Of a DNA stretch of 64,000 nucleotides, positions 1 through 8,741 are shown one piece after another; the stretch's first letter is position 1; each line of letters starts with the position of its first letter. Made by a program: the position numbers and the translations under genes. The stretch comes from DATAUD01 sp036501665 (GTDB lineage Bacteria; Verrucomicrobiota; Verrucomicrobiia; Limisphaerales; Palsa-1400). The DNA is taken from the NCBI GenBank assembly GCA_036501665.1, contig DASXZW010000126.1, forward strand, positions 10,847 to 74,846. Direction: 5' to 3'. The notes beneath the pieces are model-generated. The model was not told the DNA's origin. It saw only the letters and a program-made list of their open reading frames with translations, and ran no database searches.

Positions 1-2539
1 CGATTTTATCATCCACAAGCAATCCCGAAACTGACAATGCATTGTCACGCACCAATTCCGCATCAAGCCGCCAGCGACTTTGGGCGGCGATTTCGCGGTT
101 GAGCGGATCGCGCGCTTTTATTTTTTCGGATATAACGGAGGTTTGTTGATAAGCATCGCTGCTGACGATGAGCCGGACCATGTGCTTCATATCCCACCCG
201 CTATCCATGAATTCTCGCGCGAGCCAGTCGAGAAGCCGTTGGTTCGGCGGCATTTCTCCCTGGGAACCGAGGTCATCGACCACTCGGGAAAGTCCAACCC
301 CAAAAAACTGCTTCCAAAGCCGGTTCATGACGACGCGCGCGGTCAACGGATTTTGCGGCGAAACCAGCCAGTTCGCGAGGTCAAGTCGATTTAACCGACG
401 CCCCGCAACTTTCGCCTCGGTATCCGCCAAGTAACCGGGCAAAGCCGGTTCAACAACAGCGCCTGTTTCGTCGAGGAAATTTCCGCGCGCGAGAATTCGC
501 ACTGTGCGAGGTTGCGCGTTGGTCGCGGAAACCAGGCATTTTGGAATGGACTCCTCAAACTTGTCTTTGAATTGATGCGCGTCGGCGAGTCGCATGCGCG
601 CATCGGCGGTTTCGGGCGCGATGCTCTTGAAATAGGAGAACAATTTTTCCTTGGCGTCGTTGTCACGCTTGTCGGACGGAGTAACCAATATATCGACAAT
701 ATCATTTGGCGGCGGCTCGCTCAGCGGCCCACGCAACGCCTCAGTATTGGTCGTCTCTCCTAAACGAAAATGACCGAGCGCGCTTCCCGGAGTGTTTTGC
801 CACAATTCCAGCAAAAGTGTTTCACCCGCCTGAAGGTTTAAAGGCTCAGATAATTCGAGGACGATTTGATGTTCTTGATTTGTTTGAGGGAATATCGACC
901 AACCCGAATCTTCCTCATGCTGTAAAGCGCCAATCACGGAAGCCGCGCTCCGTGATCTGGAATTAGTCCCTTCTGCAGCCTGCTCAAAATCAGCCCTGGC
1001 GGATTTGAAGGAAACCGGTTCGCTCGTAAGATCGGCATGAACAAGCTTCGCTGAAATTTCAGACAAGATGAAATTTCCGTCTTTGGCGCGGCCCGGCCCG
1101 TGTTGAGGCAACGAATCATGCGGCAATGCTTGAACCCGCAGGGCGACAACCTCGTTTATTACATTGGTAAACGAAACGGTATATACTGCCGCAGACTCGT
1201 TGGTCCCTTTTGCCAACACAGAATTGTCCTTCTCGATTTTAAGTTTGTTGCCGGAGCCGGAAACGGCCGTGACCGGCTGAAGCGCAGTCCATCGGCGTTC
1301 CTGAAGAGATGTTTCAGTTTGGATGGTTTGCCACTTTACGAACGCCACGTCCCAATCCTGATGCGGCGCGTCGAATTGCTGTTGAGCGAGATTTAATTCT
1401 TCTGTCAATACCTTCAACTTCACCGCCTGCTGTTCGTCCGGCAGCAACATCCCCGGCTCGCGACGCCCAATGATCGGCTCGTCGATATCCGCGAAGAATG
1501 CGCCGAGAGAATAAAAATCGCGCTGCTTGATCGGATCAAATTTGTGGTCGTGGCACTGCGCGCAGCCGATTGTCTGGCCGAGCCACGCGGCGCTCACGGC
1601 GCGAACGCGGTCGGTCAACATGCGGGCTTCGTAATCCTTCGGTTGAGCGCCGCCTTCTTCGGTTGTCAGCAGAAGGCGATTAAAAGCGGACGCGACTTTT
1701 TGCTCGCGTGTGCCGCCCGGAAGAAGATCCCCAGCCAACTGCTCGCGCGTGAATTGGTCGAACGGCATGTTTTCGTTGAACGCCTTGATGACGTAATCGC
1801 GATAAGGCCAGATATTTCGCGGATTGTCAGAATGATAACCAATCGTGTCGGCAAAACGCACAACGTCGAGCCAGCCGATGGCCATTCGTTCGCCGTATTG
1901 TGGCGAGGCAAGAAGTTTTTCTACAAGTCTCGAATACGCGTCGGGTGATTTGTCGCGGACGAACGCGTCAACATCCTCCGGTTTCGGCGGCAGCCCAACA
2001 ATGTCAAAACCAAGCCTCCGCATCAGCGTGGCGCGATCCGCTAGCGGAGACGGCTTTAGCCCGATTTGGGCCAGTCGCTGGCGAATGAGAAAATCCACCG
2101 GGTTCTGATTGGCCGGAACTGCGGACTTGGCTGGCGGCACGTAAGCCCAATGTTTTTCATACTTCGCGCCGTCAGCAATCCAGTGGCGCAACAAATCTTT
2201 TTGCGCCGGAGTAAGTGCCTTGTGCGCTTCAAGCGGCGGCATGACATCGTCGGTATTGGTTGTAAAAATTCGGTCCACCAGCGAACTTTCTTTTGGCTTG
2301 CCGGGGACAATGGCCTTCTTGGCGACGGCATCTTCGCGAACATCCAGGCGGAATTTTCCTTTGCGGGTCTTCTGGTCAGGGCCGTGGCAATGAAAACAAT
2401 CGTCGGAGAGAATCGGGCGGATGTCCCGGTTGTAAGTAATTGCCTGAGCCCCCTTTGCGAGGCCAGCCGCAAAAACATTAAGCACAACGGCGAAGACGGC
2501 GAGCCGGCTGACCATCGCTCTAAGGGAAAGTGAGGGCAT
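1..2539 (-). CDS. PSCyt1/DUF1549/DUF1553 family cytochrome-type protein, 3' end missing
   Basis: Read on the minus strand from ATG at 2539, an uninterrupted frame runs off the left edge (about 846 codons visible). A short hydrophobic signal segment is followed by NRDIRPILSDDCFHCHGPD, a c-type heme site (CFHCH, residues about 46-50) typical of the planctomycete cytochrome C domain. DUF1549 follows (PVDFLIRQRLAQIGLKPSP, later GCAQCHDHKFDPI, a second CxxCH). The C-terminal part has the DUF1553 signature NPLTARVVMNRLWKQFFG. This architecture is common in Planctomycetes and Verrucomicrobia, often next to a DUF1501 gene. An envelope location is likely and the function is uncharacterised; oxidative polysaccharide-related roles have been proposed. 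The stop codon and any downstream partner lie outside the window. Confidence 0.88.
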   Translation of the reverse strand, partial: MPSLSLRAMVSRLAVFAVVLNVFAAGLAKGAQAITYNRDIRPILSDDCFHCHGPDQKTRKGKFRLDVREDAVAKKAIVPGKPKESSLVDRIFTTNTDDVMPPLEAHKALTPAQKDLLRHWIADGAKYEKHWAYVPPAKSAVPANQNPVDFLIRQRLAQIGLKPSPLADRATLMRRLGFDIVGLPPKPEDVDAFVRDKSPDAYSRLVEKLLASPQYGERMAIGWLDVVRFADTIGYHSDNPRNIWPYRDYVIKAFNENMPFDQFTREQLAGDLLPGGTREQKVASAFNRLLLTTEEGGAQPKDYEARMLTDRVRAVSAAWLGQTIGCAQCHDHKFDPIKQRDFYSLGAFFADIDEPIIGRREPGMLLPDEQQAVKLKVLTEELNLAQQQFDAPHQDWDVAFVKWQTIQTETSLQERRWTALQPVTAVSGSGNKLKIEKDNSVLAKGTNESAAVYTVSFTNVINEVVALRVQALPHDSLPQHGPGRAKDGNFILSEISAKLVHADLTSEPVSFKSARADFEQAAEGTNSRSRSAASVIGALQHEEDSGWSIFPQTNQEHQIVLELSEPLNLQAGETLLLELWQNTPGSALGHFRLGETTNTEALRGPLSEPPPNDIVDILVTPSDKRDNDAKEKLFSYFKSIAPETADARMRLADAHQFKDKFEESIPKCLVSATNAQPRTVRILARGNFLDETGAVVEPALPGYLADTEAKVAGRRLNRLDLANWLVSPQNPLTARVVMNRLWKQFFGVGLSRVVDDLGSQGEMPPNQRLLDWLAREFMDSGWDMKHMVRLIVSSDAYQQTSVISEKIKARDPLNREIAAQSRWRLDAELVRDNALSVSGLLVDDKI

Positions 2540-2614
2540 GGTTGTTACGCCCGAATTATTACCCGAACCGGGATTATCAGTCAACGCAGGCCCTACAGTT
2601 TTTTGGCAATTGGA

Positions 2615-2643
2615 TTGACATTCTGCCGGGGCTGTCGTTACAA
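2615..2643 (+). promoter_or_regulatory. Candidate sigma-70 promoter for the zinc-ribbon gene
   Basis: TTGACA at 2615-2620, a spacer of exactly 17 nt, and TTACAA at 2638-2643. The GTG start at 2654 is only 10 nt past the -10, so the transcript would be nearly leaderless. This is inferred from consensus only. Confidence 0.4.
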
Positions 2644-2653
2644 AACCCGTTGA

Positions 2654-2929
2654 GTGAGCGTGAATGAGAATCCATCAGCGGACGACCCAAAGTCGCCCAG
2701 GGTGGCTTCGGGCAGTTCGTTGCGCGGCGAAATTGCCCGCACCCACCTGTTGATGACCTGCAAACATTGCCAGCGCGGCATCCTGGTGCCGCGAGGAAAT
2801 CGCTTTAAGGGCGTGGACTGCCCGGCCTGCGGCGAACAGAACCCCGCGCCACGCTCGGATTTGTTCGGGCCAATCAAAAAGTTCTTTCGCTGGCTCGCTT
2901 ATCCATCGTTCCAGGACAAGGATTGTTAG
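2654..2929 (+). CDS. Small zinc-ribbon protein, function unknown
   Basis: 91 residues from a GTG start. The only recognisable element is a two-knuckle zinc ribbon in the middle: CKHC (about residues 36-39) and CPAC (about 55-58), separated by a basic stretch (GNRFKGVD). The flanking ends are polar and low in complexity. There is no signal peptide and no membrane segment. It lies 132 nt before the ClC channel on the same strand and may share transcription with it. The paired CxxC motifs and a plausible promoter support a real gene, but the unusual start and lack of a known family keep confidence moderate. Confidence 0.55.
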   Translation: MSVNENPSADDPKSPRVASGSSLRGEIARTHLLMTCKHCQRGILVPRGNRFKGVDCPACGEQNPAPRSDLFGPIKKFFRWLAYPSFQDKDC

Positions 2930-3061
2930 CTCTCGTCCCGCAAGCAGCGGGATACTCCAATCAACTTCGCGGTTGAAAAGCGGGCGCGGCCAATCGACTA
3001 TTATAATATGATGCGGGTTTTCGCCGGAGGGTCCTGCGCGCCTTGAAGCGCGCACCGAGCT

Positions 3062-4966
3062 ATGGTGGCTTGGCCGAAAAGGTTTGAAGGGGTTGTCCAA
3101 TTCACCCGCAACTTAATCCACCGCAATTTCCTCAAGGCGCTCCACATCCGCGACCACCTCGTGCTGAGCGAGGAGGCGTTCCACTTGTTGATGGCGGGCA
3201 TCGTCGGATTGATGGGCGGAATCATTGATGTCCTTTTCTACTTATCAATCGAAGGAGTGCAAAGGCTGCTGCTCGGCCATCCGGGACAAACCATCGTTCA
3301 AGTCGCGCAGGAATTGTCTCCATTCTGGCGGTTCCTGACGCCGGTTTTGGGAGGGCTTGCGGCGGGCGCAGTGCTTTTCTGGGGACTGAAACTCGCAGGG
3401 AAGGAACGCTCAACCAACCTGCTGGAAGTCGTTGTCGCCGGCGATGGCCGATTGCCTTTTCGCCTCGGCGTCATGCGGACGGTCTCGTCGCTGATCAGCA
3501 TCGGCACTGGCGCATCCATAGGGCGCGAGGGCGGCATTACGCAACTTTCCGCAACCGTTGCGTCGAAGTGGGGCCAGTTGCAAGGCTGGCAGCCGTATCG
3601 CTTGCGATTGCTCGTGGCCTGCGGTGCGGCGGCGGGAATGGCGGCCGCCTACAACGCGCCAATCACCGGCGCGATCTTTGCGGCGCACATCGTTCTCGGC
3701 AATTTCTCGATGAACCTGTTCGCCCCCCTGCTCTGCGCCTCTGTGGTCTCTTCAATGCTGTCACGCAGTTTTTTCGGAATCCACCTTTGGTATGAAGTGC
3801 CCAGCCACGACTTTACCAGCATCACGCAATTGTTCTGGTTCGTGATCGTCGGTTTTTTTGCCGGGGTGCTTGGGGCGGCTTTTTTAAAGCTCATGAAGTA
3901 TTCGCGCGAAGTCTTCAAACAAGTCCCGAAGCTCTACCTGCGTCTCGGCACTGGAGGTTTGCTCATTGGCGCAATCGCGCTTTGGTTTCCCGAAGTGTGG
4001 GGAAACGGCTACGAACTGGCGAATCAAATGATCCAAACACCGATGAAATTCGACACGCTTCTCGGAATTTTCTTCGCGAAACTGGTCGCGACAGTCATCT
4101 CCGTCGGTTCCGGCGCGGTGGGCGGCGTGATTACGCCAACTCTCTTTCTCGGAGCGAGCTTGGGAAGTTTGTTCGGGACCGTGCTGCAATTCGGCGGCCT
4201 CGCCCCCGCGAATGTGCCGATCGGGATTTTCGCGCTGGTCGGCATGGGAAGCATGTTTGCGGCGACCACGCGTTCGCCATTGCTGGCAATCGTGATGATC
4301 CTGGAAATCTCTCAGAACTACTCGCTGATGCCGGCGCTGATGCTGGCTTGCGCGATTTCGACGCTCGTCTCGCGCGGGCTTCATGCGAATTCCGTCTATA
4401 CCGAACCGCTCCGCCAGCGCACGTTGGAAATGGAAACCTCCCGGCTCGGCGCGGCGACGGAGCAAACCATCGGCGACATGATGCGCGCGCCCGTCGTCCC
4501 GGTTCGCGAAACCGCCACTCTGCCGGAAATCGCCAATCGTTTCTTGACAGGATCGAATAATTTTCTCCCGGTCGTCGATGTCGATTACCGTCTGATGGGC
4601 GTTGTCGCCTTGCAGGATGTTAAGGAATATCTCGGCGCAGGCTCGGAATTGACGGCGGTGATCGCATGGGATTTGATGCGGCCCATTCCGCCCTGCCTCA
4701 AGCCTGATCAGAAATTGATGGACGCCCTCCCAACACTTTTGGCGAGCGACCAGCGCAATGTCCCCGTTGTCAATACTTTCGATGAAAAGCGCCTCGTCGG
4801 CTCCGTCTTGCGGGCCGAAGCGCTCGCCGCCCTCTCCGAAGCCATCGCCTCCAGCACCGCGACAACTTCCTCCACAGAAACCGCCGCCGCCAAAGAAAGG
4901 CAAGCCCCCGCCTCTGCAACTGCAGCCACTGCACCGCCCGCGCCCGCATCAGCCACGGCCAAATAA
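3062..4966 (+). CDS. ClC-family chloride channel/transporter with C-terminal CBS pair
   Basis: 634 residues, about ten hydrophobic segments in residues 35-430, then a cytoplasmic CBS pair (about 460-590) beginning TIGDMMRAPVVPVRETATLPE, and an Ala/Pro/Thr-rich tail. ClC signatures are visible: GREGG near residue 153, where the Glu corresponds to the gating glutamate of GREGP, then GGVITPTLFLGASLGSLFG and AATTRSPLLAIVMILE. Keeping the gating Glu suggests a Cl-/H+ exchanger or gated channel; direction and physiology cannot be read. CBS pairs usually sense adenine nucleotides. A perfect TATAAT lies at 3002-3007, without a convincing -35. A 7-bp hairpin (3035-3054) ends 7 nt before the ATG. Confidence 0.93.
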   Translation: MVAWPKRFEGVVQFTRNLIHRNFLKALHIRDHLVLSEEAFHLLMAGIVGLMGGIIDVLFYLSIEGVQRLLLGHPGQTIVQVAQELSPFWRFLTPVLGGLAAGAVLFWGLKLAGKERSTNLLEVVVAGDGRLPFRLGVMRTVSSLISIGTGASIGREGGITQLSATVASKWGQLQGWQPYRLRLLVACGAAAGMAAAYNAPITGAIFAAHIVLGNFSMNLFAPLLCASVVSSMLSRSFFGIHLWYEVPSHDFTSITQLFWFVIVGFFAGVLGAAFLKLMKYSREVFKQVPKLYLRLGTGGLLIGAIALWFPEVWGNGYELANQMIQTPMKFDTLLGIFFAKLVATVISVGSGAVGGVITPTLFLGASLGSLFGTVLQFGGLAPANVPIGIFALVGMGSMFAATTRSPLLAIVMILEISQNYSLMPALMLACAISTLVSRGLHANSVYTEPLRQRTLEMETSRLGAATEQTIGDMMRAPVVPVRETATLPEIANRFLTGSNNFLPVVDVDYRLMGVVALQDVKEYLGAGSELTAVIAWDLMRPIPPCLKPDQKLMDALPTLLASDQRNVPVVNTFDEKRLVGSVLRAEALAALSEAIASSTATTSSTETAAAKERQAPASATAATAPPAPASATAK

Positions 4967-5020
4967 CGCCATGACAGAGCGAACGCATCTAAAATTGACG
5001 CCACACGATGTATTTTACTC

Positions 5021-5050
5021 CCTCTCCTCCACATACTTGTGGAGGAGAGG
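5021..5050. repeat. Perfect 13-bp inverted repeat after the ClC gene
   Basis: CCTCTCCTCCACA (5021-5033), loop TACT, TGTGGAGGAGAGG (5038-5050). It sits 55 nt after the ClC stop and could end or stabilise that transcript, but no T-tract follows, so a standard intrinsic terminator is not supported. It could equally be a dispersed palindromic element. Confidence 0.6.
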
Positions 5051-5075
5051 GCCGGGGAGAGGAGGTTTATTGCAG

Positions 5076-5104
5076 TTGACAGAAAATAGCATTAGTATTG
5101 TAAA
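5076..5104 (+). promoter_or_regulatory. Candidate sigma-70 promoter for the VOC-fold gene
   Basis: TTGACA at 5076-5081, a 17-nt spacer and TGTAAA at 5099-5104. A transcript starting near 5111 would have a leader of about 29 nt to the TTG at 5140, or about 185 nt to the internal ATG at 5296. This favours the upstream start that carries the export signal. Confidence 0.45.
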
Positions 5105-5139
5105 ATAAATTAAGAACCGTAGCTTTTCATCCATCCAAA

Positions 5140-5691
5140 TTGAAACGTCGCAAACAGAGTCAAGCCGGAGAATTGGATCGCCGGAAATTTTTGAAAACGG
5201 CTAGAGCTGCCATCGTTCTCCCAGCTATCGCGCCCAATTGCGCCTTCGCTCAGAGCGGCAGCGCCCCGGCCCAATCACAAGAAAGGAAAACAGCCATGAA
5301 CCAGAAAGGCAGAATCCTCGGCATCGGCGGCATCTTCTTCAAGTCTGCGAACAAGAAACAAATGCAGGAGTGGTACGCAAAATATCTCGGCCTTGTGGAC
5401 AGCGGCCACGGTGTTATGCTGCCGTGGCGAGAAAAAGAAAACCCGGAAAACGAGCAGATGACCATCTGGAGCGTTTTTCCTGCCAACACCAAATACTTCG
5501 ATCCCAGCCCCGCGCCGTTCATGGTCAACTACATCGTTGACGACCTCGACGCGCTGCTCGACCGCCTGAAAACCGAAAACGTTCGCATCGACCCCAAGCG
5601 CCAGGACGAAAGCTACGGCCGCTTCGCCTGGATATACGATTCCGACGGCAATAAAATCGAACTCTGGCAACCGCTCCATCCGAAAAAATAG
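5140..5691 (+). CDS. VOC-fold (glyoxalase/bleomycin-resistance-like) protein with twin-arginine signal
   Basis: 183 residues from TTG. Residues 1-38 form a Tat-type leader: DRRKFLKTA, then a hydrophobic stretch (AAIVLPAIAP) and a small-residue end (CAFAQ). From residue about 53 comes one VOC module: GRILGIGGIFFKSANK, then YAKYLGL, MVNYIVDDLDALLDRL, and the closing strand DSDGNKIELWQP, where the Glu is a usual metal or active-site ligand. VOC enzymes are normally cytoplasmic, so export would be unusual. An internal ATG at 5296 has a good AGAAAGGAAA ribosome site and would yield only the cytoplasmic VOC domain, so two products are possible. The substrate is unknown. Confidence 0.75.
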   Translation: MKRRKQSQAGELDRRKFLKTARAAIVLPAIAPNCAFAQSGSAPAQSQERKTAMNQKGRILGIGGIFFKSANKKQMQEWYAKYLGLVDSGHGVMLPWREKENPENEQMTIWSVFPANTKYFDPSPAPFMVNYIVDDLDALLDRLKTENVRIDPKRQDESYGRFAWIYDSDGNKIELWQPLHPKK

Positions 5692-5709
5692 CCGCGTAGT
5701 CCGGACCCT

Positions 5710-6381
5710 ATGAAAACCAAACAACTTTATATTTTACTGACTATTGGTTTAGCGACCGCTGCAACGGCAATCGCGCAAGGAACATTTCAAGATCTCGACT
5801 TTGAGCAAGCGAACATGGTGCCAATCGCTGGAACCTACGCAATAACCGTTGCGAATGCCATTCCAGATTGGACGGTCGAATATGGCAATAGTCAACAAAC
5901 GCAAATACAATACAATAATCCCTCACTTGGAGGGACAGCGGCAACTTTGATAGCCGACGGATATCCAACCGCCACTACTATCACAGCATTGGACGGGGAC
6001 TTCAGTCTTCTATTACAAGGCGGCCAAACGTCGATATCAATTAGTCAAACCGGACAAATTCCGGCGGGCAGCGAGTCTTTACTTTTTACTTGGGGCGGAT
6101 TTGTGAACCCAATGGTATCGATCGACAACGATAGCCTTACGTTATTTCCGGTCAAAACCTTGGCGAATGGCATAATCTCTGGCGTGAATATTTCGCCTTG
6201 GGCCGGTCAGACGGTGCAATTAACGATTAGCGAGCCCTCAGGCTCTAGTTATTCTTTGTTTGATAACTTTTCATTTTCCCCCAACCCAATCACCGTCACG
6301 CCAGAACCGGACGCCCTCACACTGATGAGCGTCGGCGGATTGCTCTTCGGCCTCTACCGCCGCTTCACACGGAAAAGGTAA
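5710..6381 (+). CDS. PEP-CTERM sorted exported protein
   Basis: 223 residues. The N-terminal signal peptide has the core LYILLTIGLATAATAIAQG. The body is rich in Gly, Thr and Gln with a beta-sandwich-like pattern. It ends in a PEP-CTERM tripartite signal: TPEPDALTLM, a short hydrophobic segment (VGGLLFGLY) and a basic tail (RRFTRKR). Family knowledge: such proteins are exported, cut by exosortase and delivered to the surface or extracellular matrix. It starts 18 nt after the VOC gene and could be co-transcribed with it. No catalytic motif is seen. No exosortase gene is in the window. Confidence 0.85.
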   Translation: MKTKQLYILLTIGLATAATAIAQGTFQDLDFEQANMVPIAGTYAITVANAIPDWTVEYGNSQQTQIQYNNPSLGGTAATLIADGYPTATTITALDGDFSLLLQGGQTSISISQTGQIPAGSESLLFTWGGFVNPMVSIDNDSLTLFPVKTLANGIISGVNISPWAGQTVQLTISEPSGSSYSLFDNFSFSPNPITVTPEPDALTLMSVGGLLFGLYRRFTRKR

Positions 6382-6399
6382 GTTTTATTCTTCCTGAAA

Positions 6400-6484
6400 T
6401 CCCGAAGGGATGACCGATAATAGCCCGGCAATTTATTGCCGGGAAACCGGGACCAACCTCAATAAGTCCCGGAGGGACGGCTGA
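6400..6484 (+). repeat. 85-bp dispersed intergenic element, copy A
   Basis: It starts with TCCCGAAGGGA, has a central hairpin AGCCCGGCAATTTATTGCCG and ends GTCCCGGAGGGACGGCTGA. The same layout, inverted, occurs at 52333-52420: same ends, same central stem (there with AGTTCACT in the loop region) and a similar length. Two copies with conserved stems and drifting loops point to a mobile or structured repeat. It lies between convergent genes. Confidence 0.75.
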
Positions 6485-6517
6485 TGTTCCCGTACAAACG
6501 CGTCCGGCGAATCTGCC

Positions 6518-6931
6518 CTAACTCTTCGCCGTAGAACCCGTCCGCGCCGATTCGATCATCTCCCAGAATTTCGGATTTTCCTGCAACGCCTCGTCTTCGC
6601 CGGTCGGCAAATTGGAACGAAAGAGAAAATCCTTCAACGTATTCCGACTGAGAATCCGGTGGACGACGACGCCGAGTTCGTGCCGCTGAAAATAAATCCG
6701 GTAATCGCCGAGGCGAAAGCGATGGAGCGTCTTTCCCGCGCGTTCGAGATGGCCAAACTGATGCAGATCGCTCTTGAGCATTTCGCGCGGCAGCCCGCGA
6801 AACTCGCCAAGAATGTGCAATTGCAATTCGCGCGGCATCTTCGCCAACTCGGCGGCGCTAGTCGGATTAAAAATGATCTGGAATTGCACGAGACAAAGTT
6901 TAGCGGCTGACTTTCTTTTTTCAACGCTCAA
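6518..6931 (-). CDS. RelE/ParE-superfamily toxin-like protein
   Basis: Up to 137 residues. The core reads FNPTSAAELAKMPRELQLHI, then GKTLHRFRLGDYRIYFQRHE and VVVHRILSRNTLKDFLFR, the alternating helix/strand layout with the central RxGDYRIxF strand found in RelE/ParE mRNA interferases and gyrase toxins. The longest frame starts at a TTG overlapping the rsmD stop. A GTG at 6889 (protein beginning with QFQIIFN) fits the family length better and is probably the true start. No antitoxin gene is adjacent, so this may be a solitary toxin homologue or a domesticated regulator. It is likely translated together with rsmD, directly upstream. Confidence 0.7.
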   Translation of the reverse strand: MSVEKRKSAAKLCLVQFQIIFNPTSAAELAKMPRELQLHILGEFRGLPREMLKSDLHQFGHLERAGKTLHRFRLGDYRIYFQRHELGVVVHRILSRNTLKDFLFRSNLPTGEDEALQENPKFWEMIESARTGSTAKS

Positions 6932-7509
6932 TCCGTGCCGGTAGAAAAAAACCGCATCATGGTGTCTCCATGCTTAAGGACTTTGACTTCTTTCCACTCG
7001 CCCGGCACGTCCAATGTGTCGCGCTTGGTGTGCCCCAAAATGAACAAGCCGCCAGCATTCAAAATTGGTGGAAGGCCCGCGTCATCCAAAAGCTGTTGCG
7101 CGAAGGAATTAGATCGCCGATTTGTGTTTTTTTCCCCGTAAGGTGGATCGGCCAGAATCAAATCGAATTGTTGACCGTCCGCCGCAAGCTGGCGAATTGC
7201 AGTGAAGGCGTCCTGCACACGAACTTGGAGCGAATCGCCTGGCAGACGAGCGCGTTCAAGGTTCCCTGTGATAAACGAGGCGTGACGCGCGGATTTTTCG
7301 ATGCACAACGCGCTTGCGGCTCCGCGGCTGAGGCATTCCAAGCTTAATGCGCCTGTGCCGGCGAATAATTCCAGCACACGCGCCCCCGGCACTCGCGCGC
7401 CAAGACTGTTAAAGACCGCCTGCCGGACGAGGTCCGGGGTGGGACGGACGTCAAAGCCTTTTGGCGCCTGAAGTATCGCCCCACCCGCGCTTCCGCCGAT
7501 GATGCGCAC
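6928..7509 (-). CDS. rsmD: 16S rRNA (guanine966-N2)-methyltransferase
   Basis: 193 residues, the normal length. It opens with MRIIGGSAGG and contains PTPDLVRQAVFNSLG, the SAM-binding motif VLELFAGTGALSLECLSRGA (about residues 44-63) and the N-methyltransferase catalytic motif ADPPYGEKN (about 120). RsmD methylates G966 in the small-subunit rRNA. It lies 5 nt downstream of gap on the same strand and its last codons overlap the toxin-like gene, suggesting a gap-rsmD-toxin transcript. Assignment is confident from the motif set. Confidence 0.93.
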   Translation of the reverse strand: MRIIGGSAGGAILQAPKGFDVRPTPDLVRQAVFNSLGARVPGARVLELFAGTGALSLECLSRGAASALCIEKSARHASFITGNLERARLPGDSLQVRVQDAFTAIRQLAADGQQFDLILADPPYGEKNTNRRSNSFAQQLLDDAGLPPILNAGGLFILGHTKRDTLDVPGEWKEVKVLKHGDTMMRFFSTGTD

Positions 7510-7514
7510 GGGGA

Positions 7515-8564
7515 CTAAATCCCCTTGGCAATCATGAATTTGACAAGCTCGGCAACGCGGCAGCTATAGCCCCATTCGTTGTCGTACCAGCTGATCAACT
7601 TGAAGAACCGCTTGTTCAGCTCGATGCCGGAGCCTTTGTCGTAGATGGAAGAGAAGGAGCTATGGAGAAAATCCGTGCTGACCACTTCTTCATCAGTGTA
7701 GCCAAGGTAACCCTTTAAATAGGTTTCGCTGGCTTTCTTCATCGCGGCGGAAATTTCCTCGTAGCTCGTTTCTTTGACAGTCTTCACGGTCAAATCGACG
7801 CAGGAGACGGTCGGTGTCGGAACCCGGAACGACATGCCGGTGAGCTTCCCTTTGACTTCGGGGCAAACCAAGCCGACGGCTCTAGCCGCGCCGGTGGTCG
7901 AGGGAATAATATTGATCGCCGCGCTGCGTCCGCCTTTCCAATCCTTGCGGCTCGGTCCATCGACAGTTTTTTGCGTCGCGGTGTAGGAGTGAATCGTGGT
8001 CATTAACCCTTCTTCAACGCCGAAGCCTTCTTTGAGCAGCACATGAACAAGCGGCGCGAGACAATTGGTCGTGCAGGAGGCGTTGGAGACAATATTATGT
8101 TTGGCGGGGTCGTATTTATTATCGTTGACGCCCATGACGAGGGTGATGTCCTCGTTCTTGGCCGGGGCGGAAATGATGACTTTCTTCGCGCCTGCAGCGA
8201 GGTGGCCCTTGGCCTTTTCGCCGTCGGTAAAAAGTCCGGTCGATTCAATGACGAGATCGACGCCGTGTTGCTTCCAAGGAAGGCCGGAAGGGTCCTTGGC
8301 GCTGACGACGTGGACTTCCTTGCCGTTGACAACAAGAATATCGTCATCGGGTTTGTCGGCGGCGGATTTCTTGGATGAAACCGTACCGTTGAAGCGGCCC
8401 TGGGTGGAATCGTATTTCAGGAGATAAGCGAGGTTGTCCGCGGGCACAATGTCCCCGACGGCGACGACCTCGACATCTTTGCCAATCATCCCTTGTTCGG
8501 CGATGGCGCGGAAGACCAGGCGTCCAATTCTTCCGAACCCATTGATTGCAACTTTCACTGCCAT
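7515..8564 (-). CDS. gap: Glyceraldehyde-3-phosphate dehydrogenase
   Basis: 349 residues, slightly longer than usual (about 335) because of small insertions such as the Lys-rich SSKKSAADKPDDD. N-terminal Rossmann motif INGFGRIGRLVFRA; active-site segment SNASCTTNCLAPLVHVL with the catalytic Cys near 160; the conserved helper His lies in TTIHSYTATQ; the C-terminal part has WYDNEWGYSCRVAELV. It oxidises glyceraldehyde-3-phosphate with NAD+ and phosphate in glycolysis, and works in reverse in gluconeogenesis. It is first gene of a short minus-strand group with rsmD. The start ATG is unambiguous. Confidence 0.97.
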   Translation of the reverse strand: MAVKVAINGFGRIGRLVFRAIAEQGMIGKDVEVVAVGDIVPADNLAYLLKYDSTQGRFNGTVSSKKSAADKPDDDILVVNGKEVHVVSAKDPSGLPWKQHGVDLVIESTGLFTDGEKAKGHLAAGAKKVIISAPAKNEDITLVMGVNDNKYDPAKHNIVSNASCTTNCLAPLVHVLLKEGFGVEEGLMTTIHSYTATQKTVDGPSRKDWKGGRSAAINIIPSTTGAARAVGLVCPEVKGKLTGMSFRVPTPTVSCVDLTVKTVKETSYEEISAAMKKASETYLKGYLGYTDEEVVSTDFLHSSFSSIYDKGSGIELNKRFFKLISWYDNEWGYSCRVAELVKFMIAKGI

Positions 8565-8741
8565 AGTATTTTTCTTTCTAAGTTCCCGGTATGATTACCG
8601 AAGTTAAACATAAATCTGAATCCCGAAGTTTCCACAGTCAATGAAAATTCAAAAGCCACAACAAAACGAAAAGGCCATCTTCACAAAACCGCGCTGTCGT
8701 GTTAGCATCACTTCCACGACCGAACCGTCCGGTCAAACACC

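Noticed and set aside
3884..4903. 339-codon open frame on the minus strand
   Set aside because: It runs antisense to the ClC gene, has low-complexity Arg/His/Gly content and no family pattern, as expected for the opposite strand of a GC-rich gene.
5021..5050. Intrinsic terminator
   Set aside because: The stem is perfect but no T-tract follows on either strand.
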